This document shows, piece by piece, positions 12,218 through 25,148 of a stretch of 64,000 bases of DNA. A program made the position numbers and the translations under genes. The notes under the pieces are model-generated. The model did no database searches. It had not been told where the DNA came from and was given only the letters and a program-made list of their open reading frames with translations. The stretch comes from Erythroxylum novogranatense (taxonomy: Eukaryota > Streptophyta > Magnoliopsida > Malpighiales > Erythroxylaceae), in the NCBI GenBank assembly GCA_029891385.1, contig CM057235.1, forward strand, positions 20,143,120-20,207,119, in the 5' to 3' direction. Numbering within the stretch: position 1 is the stretch's first letter; each line of letters starts with the position of its first letter.

Positions 12218-13438
12218 ATGTAATATATATGCATATATATTCCATTTTCACCACTCTTTCCGGTGTCAATTCTCAGAAAGTCTGAGGGCCACCGTTGCTA
12301 TGAAAGCTTGAAATGGTACAGAGTACGGAGAACAGAGTACGGAGGCCTCCGTGCAACCGCGTGAGTAATCTTTGTAAAATTAGAACAGTGTTACCCAGAT
12401 AGGATGAATAGACTTCATTTACATAATGTGTTTCATACTAACATGTGTATATGGCTAGGTTTAATGTACATATGAGACGTTTGACAATTTGTAGCTGTTG
12501 ATATGAATGTAGATAAAAGATCCAGAGCGGAGTTATGGAAGTAGTTGAAACATTCCTAGGAAGGTGGTTAAAGGCTATAACCTTAAGATGAATTGTTTGG
12601 AATTCGGTATAGAAAGATGGAGTGGAGAGATGATTGATGTTCAGTTGTTGTCAAACATTATTGTGTTCAAATTTCAAAATTGAAGCACGAGGACCACTTG
12701 ATGTGTGCATGGGGTGTGCCATTGTCTTCCTCCTCCTTGCTTTGATTTTGGAGATGTCAGATGTGGGCTGAGGAAATTTAAGCGGGTGTACCTGTGACTT
12801 GCCGCCTTTTGGATTGTTCCCTCGTGGATCTGAGTCTGGAATATTAGATTCCTGTATTTACCTTTAATCTGGGAGTATGCAAAACGTTTTTGTCTTTTTG
12901 TGAGTGGTTTGCAATTGGCACGTGGCCCTTACCAGGTTCCCAAAACCAAAAAGCTCCCGAAACACAAAATCCTCTGGAAGAAGTGCAAACGCCTTTTCTG
13001 TTGTGTTCTCGTAACGTGTCACTGTAGGCAATCTGATTTAAAGAAAAAGACTCCAAAAAGATAGGACTTTGAGATTGGTAATTACTAATCTGGTTGCGTT
13101 CACTTGGTACGCAATTAATTAAGGCATACCTAATCCGAATGTGACGCGTTGATTTGGCGGTATCAGCTGGGTAAAATGTAAGCTAGAGATGACAGTGCTT
13201 GGGCATATCAAAGTTTAAACCATGTTACATGTGGACTGACCGAGGTTAAGCGGGAAGAAGTGAGTGTAACAAATGGTCCAACCAAAGGGAGGAGAGAGGG
13301 TGTGTGGGGCATAGGAACATGAGCTGTCAATCATTAAGGAGGAGAGAGAGGTAGCTTGAAGGCAATAAAGAAGACGAAAAGCGCAGAGGAACTTTTTGTG
13401 GGGTTGAATCTCACATGTCTTTTCTTTTCTCTCCCTTC

Positions 13439-13459
13439 TTATTATTATTATTATTATTA
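13439..13459. repeat. (ATT)n microsatellite
   Basis: Seven consecutive ATT-type units upstream of the COL transcription unit. Confidence 0.9.
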
Positions 13460-13779
13460 ATTAGTCCTACAAAATGCCCCCTTATCTCAACAAACAAATA
13501 GTGTTTCTGTTCACATGATTCTTCTCTCATCTTAATACTACTCGTATTATTCTTTTCAAGTCTCAATCTAATTCTTATAAATTAATTAGAGTTCGTATAA
13601 ATACTAAATTAAAAATCGTGACAAAAGTGTATGGTATGGCAAGGTGGCAGCAAATGATTTATGATTTAATTAAGATAGATGAGTTAAGCATAGGTTTTGT
13701 GACTTGTCAGTTATTATTAATAGAATAAGGAAAAAAGGGAGAGGAGGTTGGGGCCCACTTTCTCCACCCCCAAAATTGC

Positions 13780-14083
13780 CCTTTTCTCTCTCTCACTTTT
13801 TGCACTTTTTATCAGCTTATGTCACATTTCCTCTATACACATTGCACAAACGCATCCATCCATCCACCCACCCACCCAATTTCTATCTTTCTCTTCTCTC
13901 CTACTCCTATCTTAGATATCTATCTTTTCACTTCTCCTTCTTCTTCTGCTTCTAAATCTCTCATCCTTTTCCCCTTTTAATTCCCCAGACCGCAGATTCG
14001 AGGAACCTCCTCCTTCTTCTAGGGTTAATTCCCACACGACTGGTAGTAAAAAGCCTGTCTTTACCGATCTTTGTTCGTTAATG
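13780..14083 (+). promoter_or_regulatory. COL10: Probable COL 5' UTR exon / core promoter region
   Basis: A strongly pyrimidine-rich stretch (CT and TTC repeats, plus CATC/CACC repeats at about 13854-13878) ends in a good splice donor, ATG|GTAATTC, at 14083/14084. The matching acceptor is TTTTCTTAG ending at 14999. I read this as a leader exon with a 5' UTR intron. The transcription start is not defined by the sequence. Confidence 0.5.
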
Positions 14084-14840
14084 GTAATTCACTTTTTTTT
14101 TCTCTTCCCTTCCCCATGGTCTCCTACTGAAGCTATGAAAGTGGATCCTGCTTGTGCTGATTCTCTATGTAATCTTTATCTGTGATTCCCCTTTTCTTTG
14201 AATATTGTCTTTTGGTGGTCCTGGGATTGGCTTCTGATCAGTTTAATTTAGTGGTGGGATTCCTGATCTTCTTCTTTTTCTTTGTTTCATTGTAAATGTT
14301 CTTTTAGAGTTTCTTCTTTTTCTTACTCCTGCTTCGTGTTTCAAATTACTTTGCTGATTTGAATTGGGTATACATTTAAACGCCATGCTTATGATAGGAG
14401 ATGAATATGGCTGTTTTATTTTATGTACGTTGAGTTGTCATCCTTTTTTCTTTTTCTTTTTTCCTCTTCCTATGTTAACTGAAAACGAAAAAGAAGAAAG
14501 GAGTCACAACTTTGGAAAGTAGTTTTCTTTATCCTGCAATTAAAATTTTATCCTCGAGTTTTGTTTTGATTTCAATTTGTGACGCAGTTGTAAATATTTA
14601 GTTTGGGATTGCCTTACTTTCTTTTACTTTTTGCTTTGGATAATTGCTTCTTTTTTTTTGCTTTTTTTTTTTTGGGAGATTCGTATGTGTTTTTGCCTTG
14701 AGATGAAAGCTGACTGCAAACTGGAACTTACTCTGTTGTGCTTTATTCTTGTTACATGAAATACTAATATCAACAATGCTTACTCATTTGGCAAGACTTC
14801 AAAATGACCTTCTAGTTTATCTCATAAAGCAACGTGCCTT

Positions 14841-14844
<4 letters not shown>

Positions 14845-14871
<27 letters not shown>
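14845..14871. repeat. (TG)n microsatellite in the COL leader intron
   Basis: Uninterrupted TG dinucleotides about 180 bases before the COL start codon, inside the inferred 5' UTR intron. Confidence 0.9.
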
Positions 14872-15053
14872 CCAACTCGTATTCTTTGGCTTCGAATTTT
14901 AACTATGGTGATACTCTAATTTTGAAGGTTGTAAAACTCGAGTGGAGCTATCGTGCGCTAAAGAAATTTCTTCTTGTTTGCTGAGATTTGTTTTCTTAGT
15001 ACTCAAGATAGTAAAGGAGTTGTGAGCTGATTCAAGAGAAGAGCTAGTTAATC

Positions 15054-18017
15054 ATGGGTTATATTTGTGATTTTTGTGGGGATCAAAGGTCCATGGTCTA
15101 TTGCAGGTCAGATGCTGCATGCTTATGTTTGTCTTGTGATCGGAATGTCCACTCTGCTAATGCCTTGTCCAAGCGCCATTCCCGAACACTCGTGTGTGAA
15201 AGATGCAATTCTCAGCCTGCATTTGTTAGATGTGCAGAAGAAAGGATATCACTTTGTCAAAATTGTGATTGGATGGGCCACTGCAGCTCTACGTCAGCTT
15301 CAGTGCATAAAAGACAAACAATTAATAGCTACTCTGGTTGCCCATCTGCAACTGAGCTTTCTTCATTATGGTCATTTGTGTTAGAAAACCCTTCTGGGGG
15401 TGAATCAACTTGTGAAAAGGAGTTGGGTTTAATGAGTATAACTGAAAATGGTGGAAATAGTACATGGGGACCTCCCGAGAGCACCCCTAGCCAAAATGTT
15501 TCTAGCATAATTGAGGCCAATAGTCCTCGTGGAATGAATAAATTGAATGTCTGGATTGGTAATCCTACCATACCTGATTTGAGCTCTGTGCCGAAGGGTG
15601 TTGAACAACCCGCTGGATCTGCGATTACTGCTTTGCCAAAGGTACACGGTAGTTCAAAATCTTTATATTGGAGCTGTAGTTGATTTTCTCTGCAGAGTCT
15701 TGCTGGATTGGTTTTATCAATTTCTAACTTCTTAGATCACGGCACTGTGCTAGCTATAGAAAGTTGAATTTCATTGACAACCTCCTCTTCGGGAAAGATA
15801 TATTCAACACTAGATATGCTTGTTGCTTGGATCTAAGCACATAAATTGCCTAAAGACAATTATTTCAATTACTTTCCTTTGCAGCAAAAGATTTTGTTTT
15901 CTAGTGAAATTTATGTGATGAGAAATTTCTACTGTATTATCAGCTATCTTTGCCATTCCTGCTGGTGGCAGATTCACTTAATAATTAGTTCACTGGAGAG
16001 GATCTATAAATTGTTTCTCCAGTGTCTTGGATACTATAAAAAGTGAGGTGCTAAACCTTTCCAGACAAGTTCTTGAATCATTTCCAAGTTTGCATGCCTT
16101 ATTTGTTGTTCTTGCACATAAGTTGGTTGCAACTTGTGTCTTGCATTTTCAGTTATTGCAAGGACCAGTATGTTAAAATGACTTCTTGAATGCTGCTAAG
16201 CAGCTTATAATTCCTGCAAATTAGTCTGGACTGTTCATTTACCTTTTGTTCTACACATAAACTTCTATGAATTTTGCTTTTATGTTCCTTAAGAGCCTTA
16301 CAGACTTATTGTATTGTAGTTGTGCTGTCCTGGGACTAAAGGTCCTTCCCTTTGTGAGGAAGATATCTATAGTGACTTTAATATGGATGGAGTAGATTTG
16401 AATCTCGAGAACTATGAAGAGCTCTTTGGTGTTACCCTTAGTAATTCTGAAGAGCTTTTTGAGAATGGTGGAATTGATAGCTTGTTTGGGACGAAGGAAA
16501 TGTCTGCTGGTGATTCCAAGTGTCAGGGTGCAGTTGCTGCTGAGGTTCTCTTCTCTTATATTGTGTTTTTAGATGCCTTTATGTATTAATTGGCATGCCT
16601 ATTCCTTTGTTTTTCTTTTGCCTATGCTTTTTATCTGTGGGATCCATATGAATCATTAGTGCATAGATCCCCGATTTCTTAATTTGTGTCACATCTCTTT
16701 GGGGAATCAAACCCCTTTTAGTTCATAGCTTTAGGATGTTATAATGCTTGAAGAGATCAATTTCATTCTCCTTTCACTTCATGCAAAGATGTGCAGTAGT
16801 CATATTGTTGGTATTGCAAGTCTGACTTTTATGTATATTTTTTTGGCAAAGAAGTAACTGCATACACTGTGCATCATCCAATTCTGTTCTGCTGCATCAA
16901 TTTGTTCTTCTCTGCCTAATTTTGTGCCATTCCTTTCTTATTAAAGCAACTTTGCTTTCATATAATTGGGTACACTGCTAACTCCAGGGATCATCGGTTG
17001 GACTGGTTAATCTGGGGCAGCCAGCATGCAGCAATGCAGCTTCTGCAGATTCCATGAGTACTAAAACTGAACCAGTCCTTTGTTTTACGGCAAGACAAGC
17101 GCAATCAAGCCTTTCATTTTCTGGCCTCACTGGAGAAAGTAGCGGTGCTGATTATCAGGATTGTGGAGCTTCCTCTATGCTTCTCATGGGAGAGCCTCCA
17201 TGGTGTCCTCCATGCTCTGAAAATTCTCTATCTTCAGCTAATAGGAGCAATGCTGTAATGCGTTACAAAGAGAAAAAGAAGACACGCAAGTAAGCAATAA
17301 TGATACTTCAAAAAAACTTTTTACAGTTATTCACAGGAGCCATCTACTTAACTGTAAATACTAAATCTAATTTTTTTTGTTTATTTTCAAGTTAACAGTA
17401 TATCAAAAAATGTTCTTGACATGGTCGTTTTTCTGTCTTTTGAGATCAAATATTAGTGTTTCTTTTTCTACACATCTTACCTGAAATTCAAAGTTCAGGT
17501 AATTCAAAATTTAAAATCGTAATAGTTTTGTGCACTTCAAATAATTACAAGAATCAGATCATACTTGCAGTTCAATCTTCAGTGATGCGAAATTGTGCAT
17601 CTTTTGACACTTTCAGTTTCATCCTCACAGGAATATATGCATAAGATTGGCTAGTTATTGCACTCAAGTGTTCAAATTTCTTTATTACCTTAAGGATGCC
17701 TAATTGTTAAGAAAGAAATGCGCAATATGCATAAGCACCCTATTTTGCATCTCCTTTCTTTTTTGCAGAATATTCACGCATATTAATTCTAACTTGCAGT
17801 GTATTTGCATACTATTATGATTCTTTAGTCTTCCATGGACATGGTTGAAATTTGTATGGGTTTACATCTTGCTTAATTTGATATTAGGTTTGACAAGAGA
17901 GTAAGATACGCATCTCGCAAAGCTAGGGCTGATGTAAGAAGGCGTGTGAAGGGGCGATTCGTGAAAGCTGGTGATGCATATGATTATGACCCATTGAGTC
18001 AAACCAGAAGCTACTGA
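15054..18017 (+). CDS. COL10: CONSTANS-like COL9/COL10-type (BBX7/BBX8) B-box zinc finger protein
   Basis: Nuclear B-box/CCT transcription regulator; Arabidopsis relatives act in photoperiod, flowering and light signalling. Exons: 15054-15641, 16320-16544, 16988-17289, 17888-18017 (TGA). All phases close, giving 414 aa, slightly longer than the roughly 370 aa of the Arabidopsis proteins. B-box 1 shows C5, C8, C17, C25, C28, H33 and H42. B-box 2 shows C48, C51, C60, C68, C71, H76 and H85, so both zinc-ligand sets are complete. The middle acidic motif LENYEELFG (exon 2) is typical of this subgroup. The C-terminal CCT domain starts at [10 protein letters not shown] (about residue 362), is split by the last intron, and ends [12 protein letters not shown]. 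Whether it is COL9 or COL10 cannot be decided from the protein alone; I favour COL10 because its neighbour here is RRP15. Confidence 0.93.
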
Positions 18018-18780
18018 GTGTACAATTTTTAACCATGTTTTTACAGAAAGGAAAGGCATCGATGTTTAGTTGGAGAAGTGACTTATTATTATCTGACGAC
18101 AGGTTGAAATTGATCCATTTATTTCCTTGTGCAGTTACAAGTTTTTTGCATCACAGCGGTCTACTGGGTGAATGCAAAAGAACTGGTTCTGATGCTTCAC
18201 TAGTGAGAATCAGCCGATGATCCCATCACTTTAAAAGGAATAGATGGTTTACAGCACCCATCCTACAAGACTGGAAAGGCTGGCGTATGCTGAAGGCCTA
18301 TGCTAAATGGTTTCCTTTCCATTTATCTGAGAAATTTGAGTTTTTAACTCCACTCTGGAAAGGAGAATATATGTTCATCTTGGTCGTGATATAGAAATGC
18401 TCAAAAAGCTGATTAAATTTTGTAACTTATGCTCCGCGCACTTAAATTGGCTCCTGTGCCATGGTGAGTCGCTGAACTCACGGCTGCTTAAGCCTTAGGT
18501 CTTTATATTATTTCATTTTGAAATGTACAGCAGAGATCGATAATGCCTGGCTCCAAACAGTTGTATGATCGGACGAAAGAACCTGCACTGCTAGGTTGTT
18601 TTTCTCTAGGTGTACATGAATAGTACATGACCTTACTAATGTGCCCTTCAGAGGCTAGTGTGTAATAATAACACAGAAAGGTAGTATCTGAGGTTAATTA
18701 TTTGTCTGAATCATGCGACTGATGGTTACTCTCAACAGGCTACCGAGTTTGTTGTGGTATCTGCTTTAGTTTGAGTACAA
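18018..18780 (+). other. COL 3' UTR and downstream spacer
   Basis: Non-coding sequence after the COL stop codon. A small ORF at 18035-18220 overlaps the expected 3' UTR and shows no recognisable protein. No sharp polyadenylation site can be assigned. Confidence 0.5.
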
Positions 18781-19330
18781 TTCTATATCGGTACCGATTG
18801 ATACTTGATATCGTTTCGGATAATTTTTAAAATTTATAAGATGGTTCTTGAATTTTAAAAATTATAAAATAGTTAGTTAATATATTGTATTATATAATGT
18901 ATAACTTTGTACCAATCTTATCTTTAAAAATCATAATAAAATATTAAAATAACAATTTTATTTTTATTGACATTATTTTCATATATAAATAATAACTATA
19001 ATTAATATAAAATATCATTTATTTATCATGCAAATATAAAATTAAGAACAATATAAAATATTTAAAATATTATAATTTTATAATAAATAATAATTATATC
19101 AAAACATCAAATAAAAGAATAAATATCAATTACTCTCTAACAGTTATAATTTACTACAAGAGTTTATGTTAAAGAATCAACTAAGAGTTTAAAATGAAAC
19201 AAAATATTTACAATTATATTACGTATGTAAAATTTAACATATACATCAAATATAAGTAAAATTAAAAAAGAAAAAACCTGAAACTTGAATCAATCACATA
19301 TCCACTATAATTGCATTGACTTCCAATTTT
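18781..19330. other. Very AT-rich spacer
   Basis: Long A/T runs with no recognisable gene or repeat family. It begins near a short GC-containing motif (ATCGGTACCGAT, 18787-18798) and grades into the hAT remnant. Confidence 0.5.
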
Positions 19331-21060
19331 TATTTGTACAAAATCTTCATTATTGAGAGGAGTCTCATTATCACCATTATTCAAATTCATTGCACCAAAT
19401 AACATGTCAATACTTTTTCATCTAAGATTATCTTCTAAGTCACTTTCATCTATCAAACTCGACTTCTTAGAAACTCAATATGCTAAAAATCAATATTATC
19501 AACGCAAATTGGATCTACTGAGCTACTTATTCTATTAAGAGTCCTAGTAAACACTAAAATTAAATTATTAAAAATTATAAGAAATTATTTTTAACTTGAT
19601 AATGATAATAACATATCTTTCTCGAAGCTTTAAATTATATCAAACACAGACCAAGTTATTTAATCTTTTGTGCTCCAATCTACTCATGTTCTTGAAATAG
19701 ATAAATTTAAATGTATTCCAAATTCTTTTGTAGCCTGTTGTACTAACACATTAACTTAGAATTCAAATTGCAAATCTTTGCAATTCTAGAATATCACTTT
19801 TGAATTAGTTCCACTAAGAAATTGTAAGCCATAAGACAAACAAAAGTAGCATTATAAACAAAATAAAGGTGATGATTAATTTTTATCAAGTACAAAAGTG
19901 AAAAGATATGTACCTGGATTAATTTTTCTCTTTGACGAATAGCAATTAACATCCTAAAATCACCAAAAGCCTCCTTATAAATCTCAACTTGTGAGCTTTG
20001 GAGATCTTGCATTATCTTATGGGTAACAATAATTATAATAGTTAATATCATTCCCCTGTTAACTTCACCTTTCTTTCTAAAACTTGGTCTGAAATGGACA
20101 CTAGGATTTAAAAATGCTTTAGTTACAAACAACGGAAAGTAAAGTTGTCTTTATCATCTTTCATTGATAATTGCAAGATAAGTTACGTGTAAAGAAGGCC
20201 TATTTTTATATTATTCTTGATTGCTTCGTTCGTCCTTTCTATGATATAATAAAAATAACCTATTGTTGCCTTTGTATTACTATCAGCAAGACGAAGTCCC
20301 TCACCAAAGGCTTACAGGCTCAGATGAAAATTTGAGATTAGGATCAAAATTTAGTATCTTCAAGTATAATTCTAGAAACCTTCAAGCTAGTATTAGACTT
20401 AGCATGCTTAGATTCAACCAACCTGTAAACATTTGTTGCAAATCTTGTAACAGCAGGATAACACAAATTTTCACCATTGTTGAAATCTTTTACATTAAAT
20501 TTAAGACCTATGCATGATTGTAAATGAACTTAGTTAACTTTTTTGCTTTCTGCACAATCTCATCAATAATAGAAAAATACCTAACATCTCCTATATTTTC
20601 TAGTATCAAGTCAATGCAATATGTAGTACAGAAAGTCCAATAAGAAAGAATTATACTTACTTTGCAATCTTCTTCTAACCGGTTTATAAGCAGAATCATA
20701 GTCAGTAATGAATTGAGAAGTTTTTTTTGACCCAACTTCATTTTCAACTTTATCTAATATTTTAAATAGAGTATCAATATTTCTAACAAGGTCAAATGCA
20801 TCAATAGTCTTAAAAAAATATTGAGCCCTTTGAAGAATAAAACAAAAATAGTGATAAGCTTATATCTTCTACTTTTTAATTTATCAGTCATGATTGAACA
20901 CTTAAAAGTAGCCCAAGCTATTCTTCTTTCATCTAAATAACTTTTAATTTCATAAATAAAGTTATTGAAAAATTTAGTTCTGTAGTCATCAATTGAAGGA
21001 GTTTTGTATCCTGAACTATAAGAGACAATAATATCAACCATAAATTGATAAGACTAGAAA
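19330..21060 (-). pseudogene. hAT-family transposase remnant (DUF659 and hAT dimerisation parts)
   Basis: Read on the minus strand, fragments occur in the correct N-to-C order. At 21041-20754 is a DUF659 type segment (SGYKTPSIDDYRTKF, AWATFKCSIMTD). At 20747-20508 is the middle core (YWTFCTTYCIDLILENIG, KAKKLTKFIYNH). At 20350-19920 are VRLADS and YKEAFGDF...AIRQREKL. At about 19740-19600 is a stop-filled hAT C-terminal dimerisation segment. Multiple frameshifts and stops make it a pseudogene. The N-terminal zinc finger is missing because the neighbouring LTR element starts at 21061. Confidence 0.85.
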
Positions 21061-21769
21061 TATAACACTGCCTATACAGAACCTCCAACCACCCAAATTT
21101 ATGGCAACCAAATTCTTGTACAAAGAGTCATAACATACATTTTTATTCATTTATAAGGACTATTATTGCACATTTTCCTATTCAATATTGTACATATACA
21201 TATTACAAAGTTTCATATCACTTAAGATTATCATTTAAAAGTATTATTACATCATTACATTTATATGGCAATCCAAAATAGATATTATACATAACTTGAA
21301 TTCTTAATTGCAAACTGTTAAGAACTGAAATTTCTTTCATTACATATACAATCATCTTTAATCAAAAGACACTTTCCAAAGGTACTTTTACTTATAGCAG
21401 TTGGTCTTAGTCCTTGCAGATGTTTCCTATGTCTTACTCCTATTACTTGGACCTTCATAGATTAACACTCGTGCTAAGCTTGAAAGCTTAATGGAGAAAC
21501 ATTTAGTTTGAATAACCACTCACAACAGTCATTCTCAAGCACACACACATTCATGAATATCATAAACTCATGTAAATAATGATGAAATAATTAAGCAAAG
21601 CACGTAATGCAAATATACTTCAATATATTATCCATATACTGAAAATGCACATTTATAATCCAAATATTGATATCAATTCTCATCAACACAAATTATTCAT
21701 ATTGCCATATTGTATCTCTTATTTATGAATGTTAAATCTCCTTTCTGTGTTAGGCCTGCACATTCTTGT

Positions 21770-21865
21770 GGGTGTGGATAACTGAAGTTGTGGATACCTG
21801 AAGGCATCGAATTATAGATACCCAAAGGTATCGAATTGTGGATATCTAAAGGTATTAAATTGTAG
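21770..21865. repeat. Degenerate tandem repeat, about 28-bp unit
   Basis: Three to four imperfect copies of a unit of the form GTGGATAYCTRAAGGYATCGAATT. Similar short tandem arrays occur at the equivalent position of other Tekay-like LTRs in the window (48193-48374). Confidence 0.7.
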
Positions 21866-22844
21866 GGACATTACAATCTCGAAATGAAAGACCTCAAAAG
21901 TGTCAAACTGTAGCAGCTGTGATGTAACCCTATGGGCATACCTATCTATCCATCACTAAGACAATAAAGCAAGCACTGCAACATTTCCTTTAATCATTTT
22001 CCAATTTCATAATTAATACATTGACAAATAATATGATATTCACTTGAAAACATACAATTTGTTTTCAAGTTCATACATGCAAGTCACAACTTATCACCAT
22101 TAGGATACTATTCAAATCACAAGTATTCTTACGATTTATTTTGTATATGTTTTGTTCAGTTGTGTTTCTCAAGGTACATTCACATAATTCCAGATATAAA
22201 TTCTTATACCCCATTTAAATATAAAACATGTTAAATTGTACTTAATTATCTTCGAAAATCAATATGTGAACTTGTATACCTACTACACACATATAAGCAA
22301 TAAATATGCATATAAATCATCTATGTAGATGTAAATTTTCTTTAGCATGCATTGTGCTCAATCTTAAATTTTAATGTTTAATTACCCAATTCACATATGG
22401 TAAGTCATATTTCATTTATTTCCAAGTGTATGCAAAGTTTTATAAGCATTTAAAAATATTTCAATACGATTTGGTTAAAAAAAAGGGAAGCAAAAAACTC
22501 AAAATAGTACAACTTAGGTTAAGTACTCAGTGGATATAAAAATAGGAAAACAAATCATTCCAAAAACAAATTACACGATGATCTCCACTTGTTCCCTAAT
22601 TTTCATATAGTAAAAATTCAATTTAGACTTTGAAATCTTCTAAACATTTGGTTCCCTCTATCTCTAGTTTCTATAACACTAAAAATCAAACCATTTGGAT
22701 TTCTAAACCATGAGATGTGCACCAAACATCACAAGCTACTCCAATACAAAGGTAGCATCAATTCACCATTTTTATCTCAATTTTTTATGTCATAAATCCA
22801 TAATTAAGTTTGATTATCTTCTAGAGATTTTTATTTTTCAAAAG

Positions 22845-23557
22845 AAGCAAGATTTTCTTTAGTGGATTCCTCTTGTTCCTATTTAGTCCACTTTGTTTAG
22901 GAAGAAGTTTCTATTTTTAAATCTGTTTCTTCCTCCATTTCTTCCATTTATGAGGTTTCTTGTAGTTTTTAGGAAATATGGATGACAGTATTTTGCCTAA
23001 AAAGTAGACACAGTAATAAATAAGAGAATATTAAAGATTCGAGCCATAAAATTTCTCAATTCTGATGTAAGGTACTTATTCGATTGAATAAGTATATTAG
23101 ATCTAGTAGAATTATTTTTATGTATCCAGACTAATATCAATCTAACCCATTTCATGAAGAAAATGTGATCAATTAACCAACCAACAAAACTACTTGTTAT
23201 AAATAAATTTTTTTTGTTGCATCGAAACATATAAATGTTGACTAATCTGACTAACATGGAACTTGGTAAAATGAAATAGTTGAATAATTGAAAAATAAGA
23301 TTATTCAATAATACACATTGAATGCTAACATTACGCATTGAATTTCTAGCAGTAGATCTATAATCAAAAATGTGTTTATGATTGTTCCAAAAGAAATGAA
23401 ACAAAAAATACGGTAGAGGTAGGACGGTTATAATATGAGGTCTACCCAATGCTAGATGCAGAGGCACATAATAGATTGATATGAACATCATGAGATTCCC
23501 CGTAATAAACCCTGTTGTTGCTGATACCTTCTTATATGTCTTAATTTTCACCTCCAA
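22845..23557 (-). pseudogene. ycf1: Nuclear plastid DNA fragment: ycf1 (TIC214) N-terminal region
   Basis: A 186-codon minus-strand frame (23557-22997) matches the N-terminal membrane region of plastid Ycf1/TIC214. Diagnostic strings are [56 protein letters not shown] and [10 protein letters not shown]. In the plastid, TIC214 is a large inner-envelope protein linked to protein import. Here the first residues (about 60) are missing, and a single-base loss near 23010 (LFIT, then a shifted frame) ends it. The plastid-like DNA continues out of frame to about 22845, covering the acidic region after the membrane part. It is a nuclear copy without a start, so a pseudogene. Confidence 0.9.
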
Positions 23558-24440
23558 TTAGAATTACTTAATTTAGAAGTCTATAGGCCGAGTTATGGTC
23601 GACACAATGGAGTTGGTTTAAGTGAACCGAGAACCGAAGATAGAATTTCACTAAATGTTACTCTCTTTTGTTATATTCAACCAATTTTATGCAAAGTAAC
23701 ACTAATATATCATTCCAGCAACCATTCCATATCCAAATCAATCTTTGTACACATCTAAATATGCACACATACAAAAATTAACTAAGTGTAGTCTTAAACC
23801 TTGAAATTTGCTAATTAGCTCTTCTAGTGCTTTTCTTTCTCTTCCCCTTTTGTTTTCCTTGATTCTCCAACTAAAAACACCAAAATACATATCCCAATCC
23901 CAACTCCAGCCTTATAAGTCCAACTTTTCATGAACAAAAGCAAGAAAAGATGAAGATGAGAAGAAAAACCACTAACTTTTACCTTGATTTTCACCTAGGA
24001 TTAACTTGATTCTTTATGCAAAATAATGCAATTAAAGAGATGGAATAGAGCGGAGATAATAAGAGAAAATTCTAGAGTTAAAATCCTATATATACATCCT
24101 TCTCCCTTCTCTTCTGCTCCCATTTTCAGGAAGTTTATAGTCTTAGATATATGTTGCAATCTCATTGGACCATATGTTGATTTTAGGCAAAATTGCACAT
24201 TTGGTCCTTCTTCTTCTTTTAATTCTCATATTAGTATATAATATTATCAATTGATTTCATTCTAGTCCATATATTATTCATATCCATGCCAAAATGAAGA
24301 AATTACCAATTTACCCATGTCTTTTAAATTAATTACTATTATGTCCCTTACTAGCATAAATACACTTAATTCTTTATGTTCACTTCTCTATAGGCCTTTT
24401 ACATAATAATGCTTTTAGGGTATATATTGAGGCTTTAAAT
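23558..24440. other. Non-coding LTR-like sequence
   Basis: No supported ORF. It lies between the ycf1 fragment and the integrase tail and is read as part of the gypsy LTR. Confidence 0.45.
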
Positions 24441-24694
24441 TCATCTCTCTCTTAAAAAGAATTTCGTCTTCGAAATTCATATTTGTGTTGAATAGCTGCG
24501 AGTACTGAGTTCTCATCATAGATTCGGGTTCCCAAGTTGTCTCTTCAACACCATGATGTTGTCAAAGCACCTTTACAAGAGGAATTTGCTTGTTCCTTAA
24601 TTGTCTCACTTCTTTAGTCAGGATTTTCTTTGGCTATTCATCATATGAGAAGTCTGTTTGGACCTTTATTTCTTGTACTAGTAACACATGTGAA

Positions 24695-25148
24695 TCATCC
24701 GATCGGTATCTCTGTAGCATTGAGGCATGGAATACATCGTGCAACTTGGATAATTCCACAGGAAGAGCCAACCCTATATGCTAATGGTCCAATTCTTTCA
24801 AAGATTTCGTAAGGACCTATAAATCTCGACCTAAGTTTTCCCTTTTCTTCAAATTTTAACACTTTTTTTCGTGGAAAAACTTCCAAGAAAACTGTCACCT
24901 ACCACCTATATAATATCTTTCCTCTTCAAGTCAGCATATGATTTATATCTATCACTTGTAGCCTTCGATCTTTGTTGAATAACCCTCACTTTCTCTTCTG
25001 TGTCTTCGAATATGTCAGGCCCAATCATCTTGCTCCTAGCCAATTCTATCCAATAAATTGGGATTCTACATTTTCTGCCATATAATACTTCATATTGTGT
25101 TATATTTATACTGGACTGATAACTATTGTTGTAGGAAAATTCCTTCAA
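24695..25148 (-). pseudogene. Gypsy integrase C-terminal remnant
   Basis: The frame at 25148-24906 reads like the end of a gypsy integrase core (EFSYNNSYQSS, YEVLYGRKCR, KSYADLKRKDI). The frame at 24898-24695 continues with the post-core domain (VFLEVFPRKKVLKF, RFIGPYEIFERIGPLAYR). A frame change separates them. Confidence 0.88.

Larger units (their letters stand above)
11922..13700. other. KNL1 3' UTR and intergenic region before COL
   Basis: The first about 250 bases are probably KNL1 3' UTR. A short A-run and a (TA)n tract follow at about 12158-12217, and a perfect palindrome CGGAGGCCTCCG at 12340-12351. The rest, to about 13700, is ordinary AT-rich DNA plus an (ATT)n microsatellite at 13439-13459. 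No coding feature is supported. Confidence 0.6.
21061..24443 (-). repeat. Probable long 3' LTR of the gypsy element, with internal plastid insert
   Basis: From the integrase tail (24444) to the hAT border (21061) the sequence resembles the long LTRs elsewhere in this window in kind. It is AT-rich and non-coding, has degenerate tandem GTGGATA..GGTATCGAATT units at about 21770-21865, and ends near 21061 in a TATAACACTG that resembles a mutated TGTAACAC terminus. The partner LTR is missing, so the borders are inferred. The ycf1 fragment at 22845-23557 lies inside it. Confidence 0.55.

Noticed and set aside
13704..13955. 83-codon ORF upstream of COL
   Set aside because: Low-complexity translation of a pyrimidine-rich leader; no homology signs.
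18035..18220. 61-codon ORF after COL
   Set aside because: In the expected 3' UTR, with no recognisable protein.
22997..23557. Treating the 186-codon ycf1-like frame as a functional gene
   Set aside because: No start region, frameshift at its end, and no plastid context; it is a nuclear plastid-DNA fragment.
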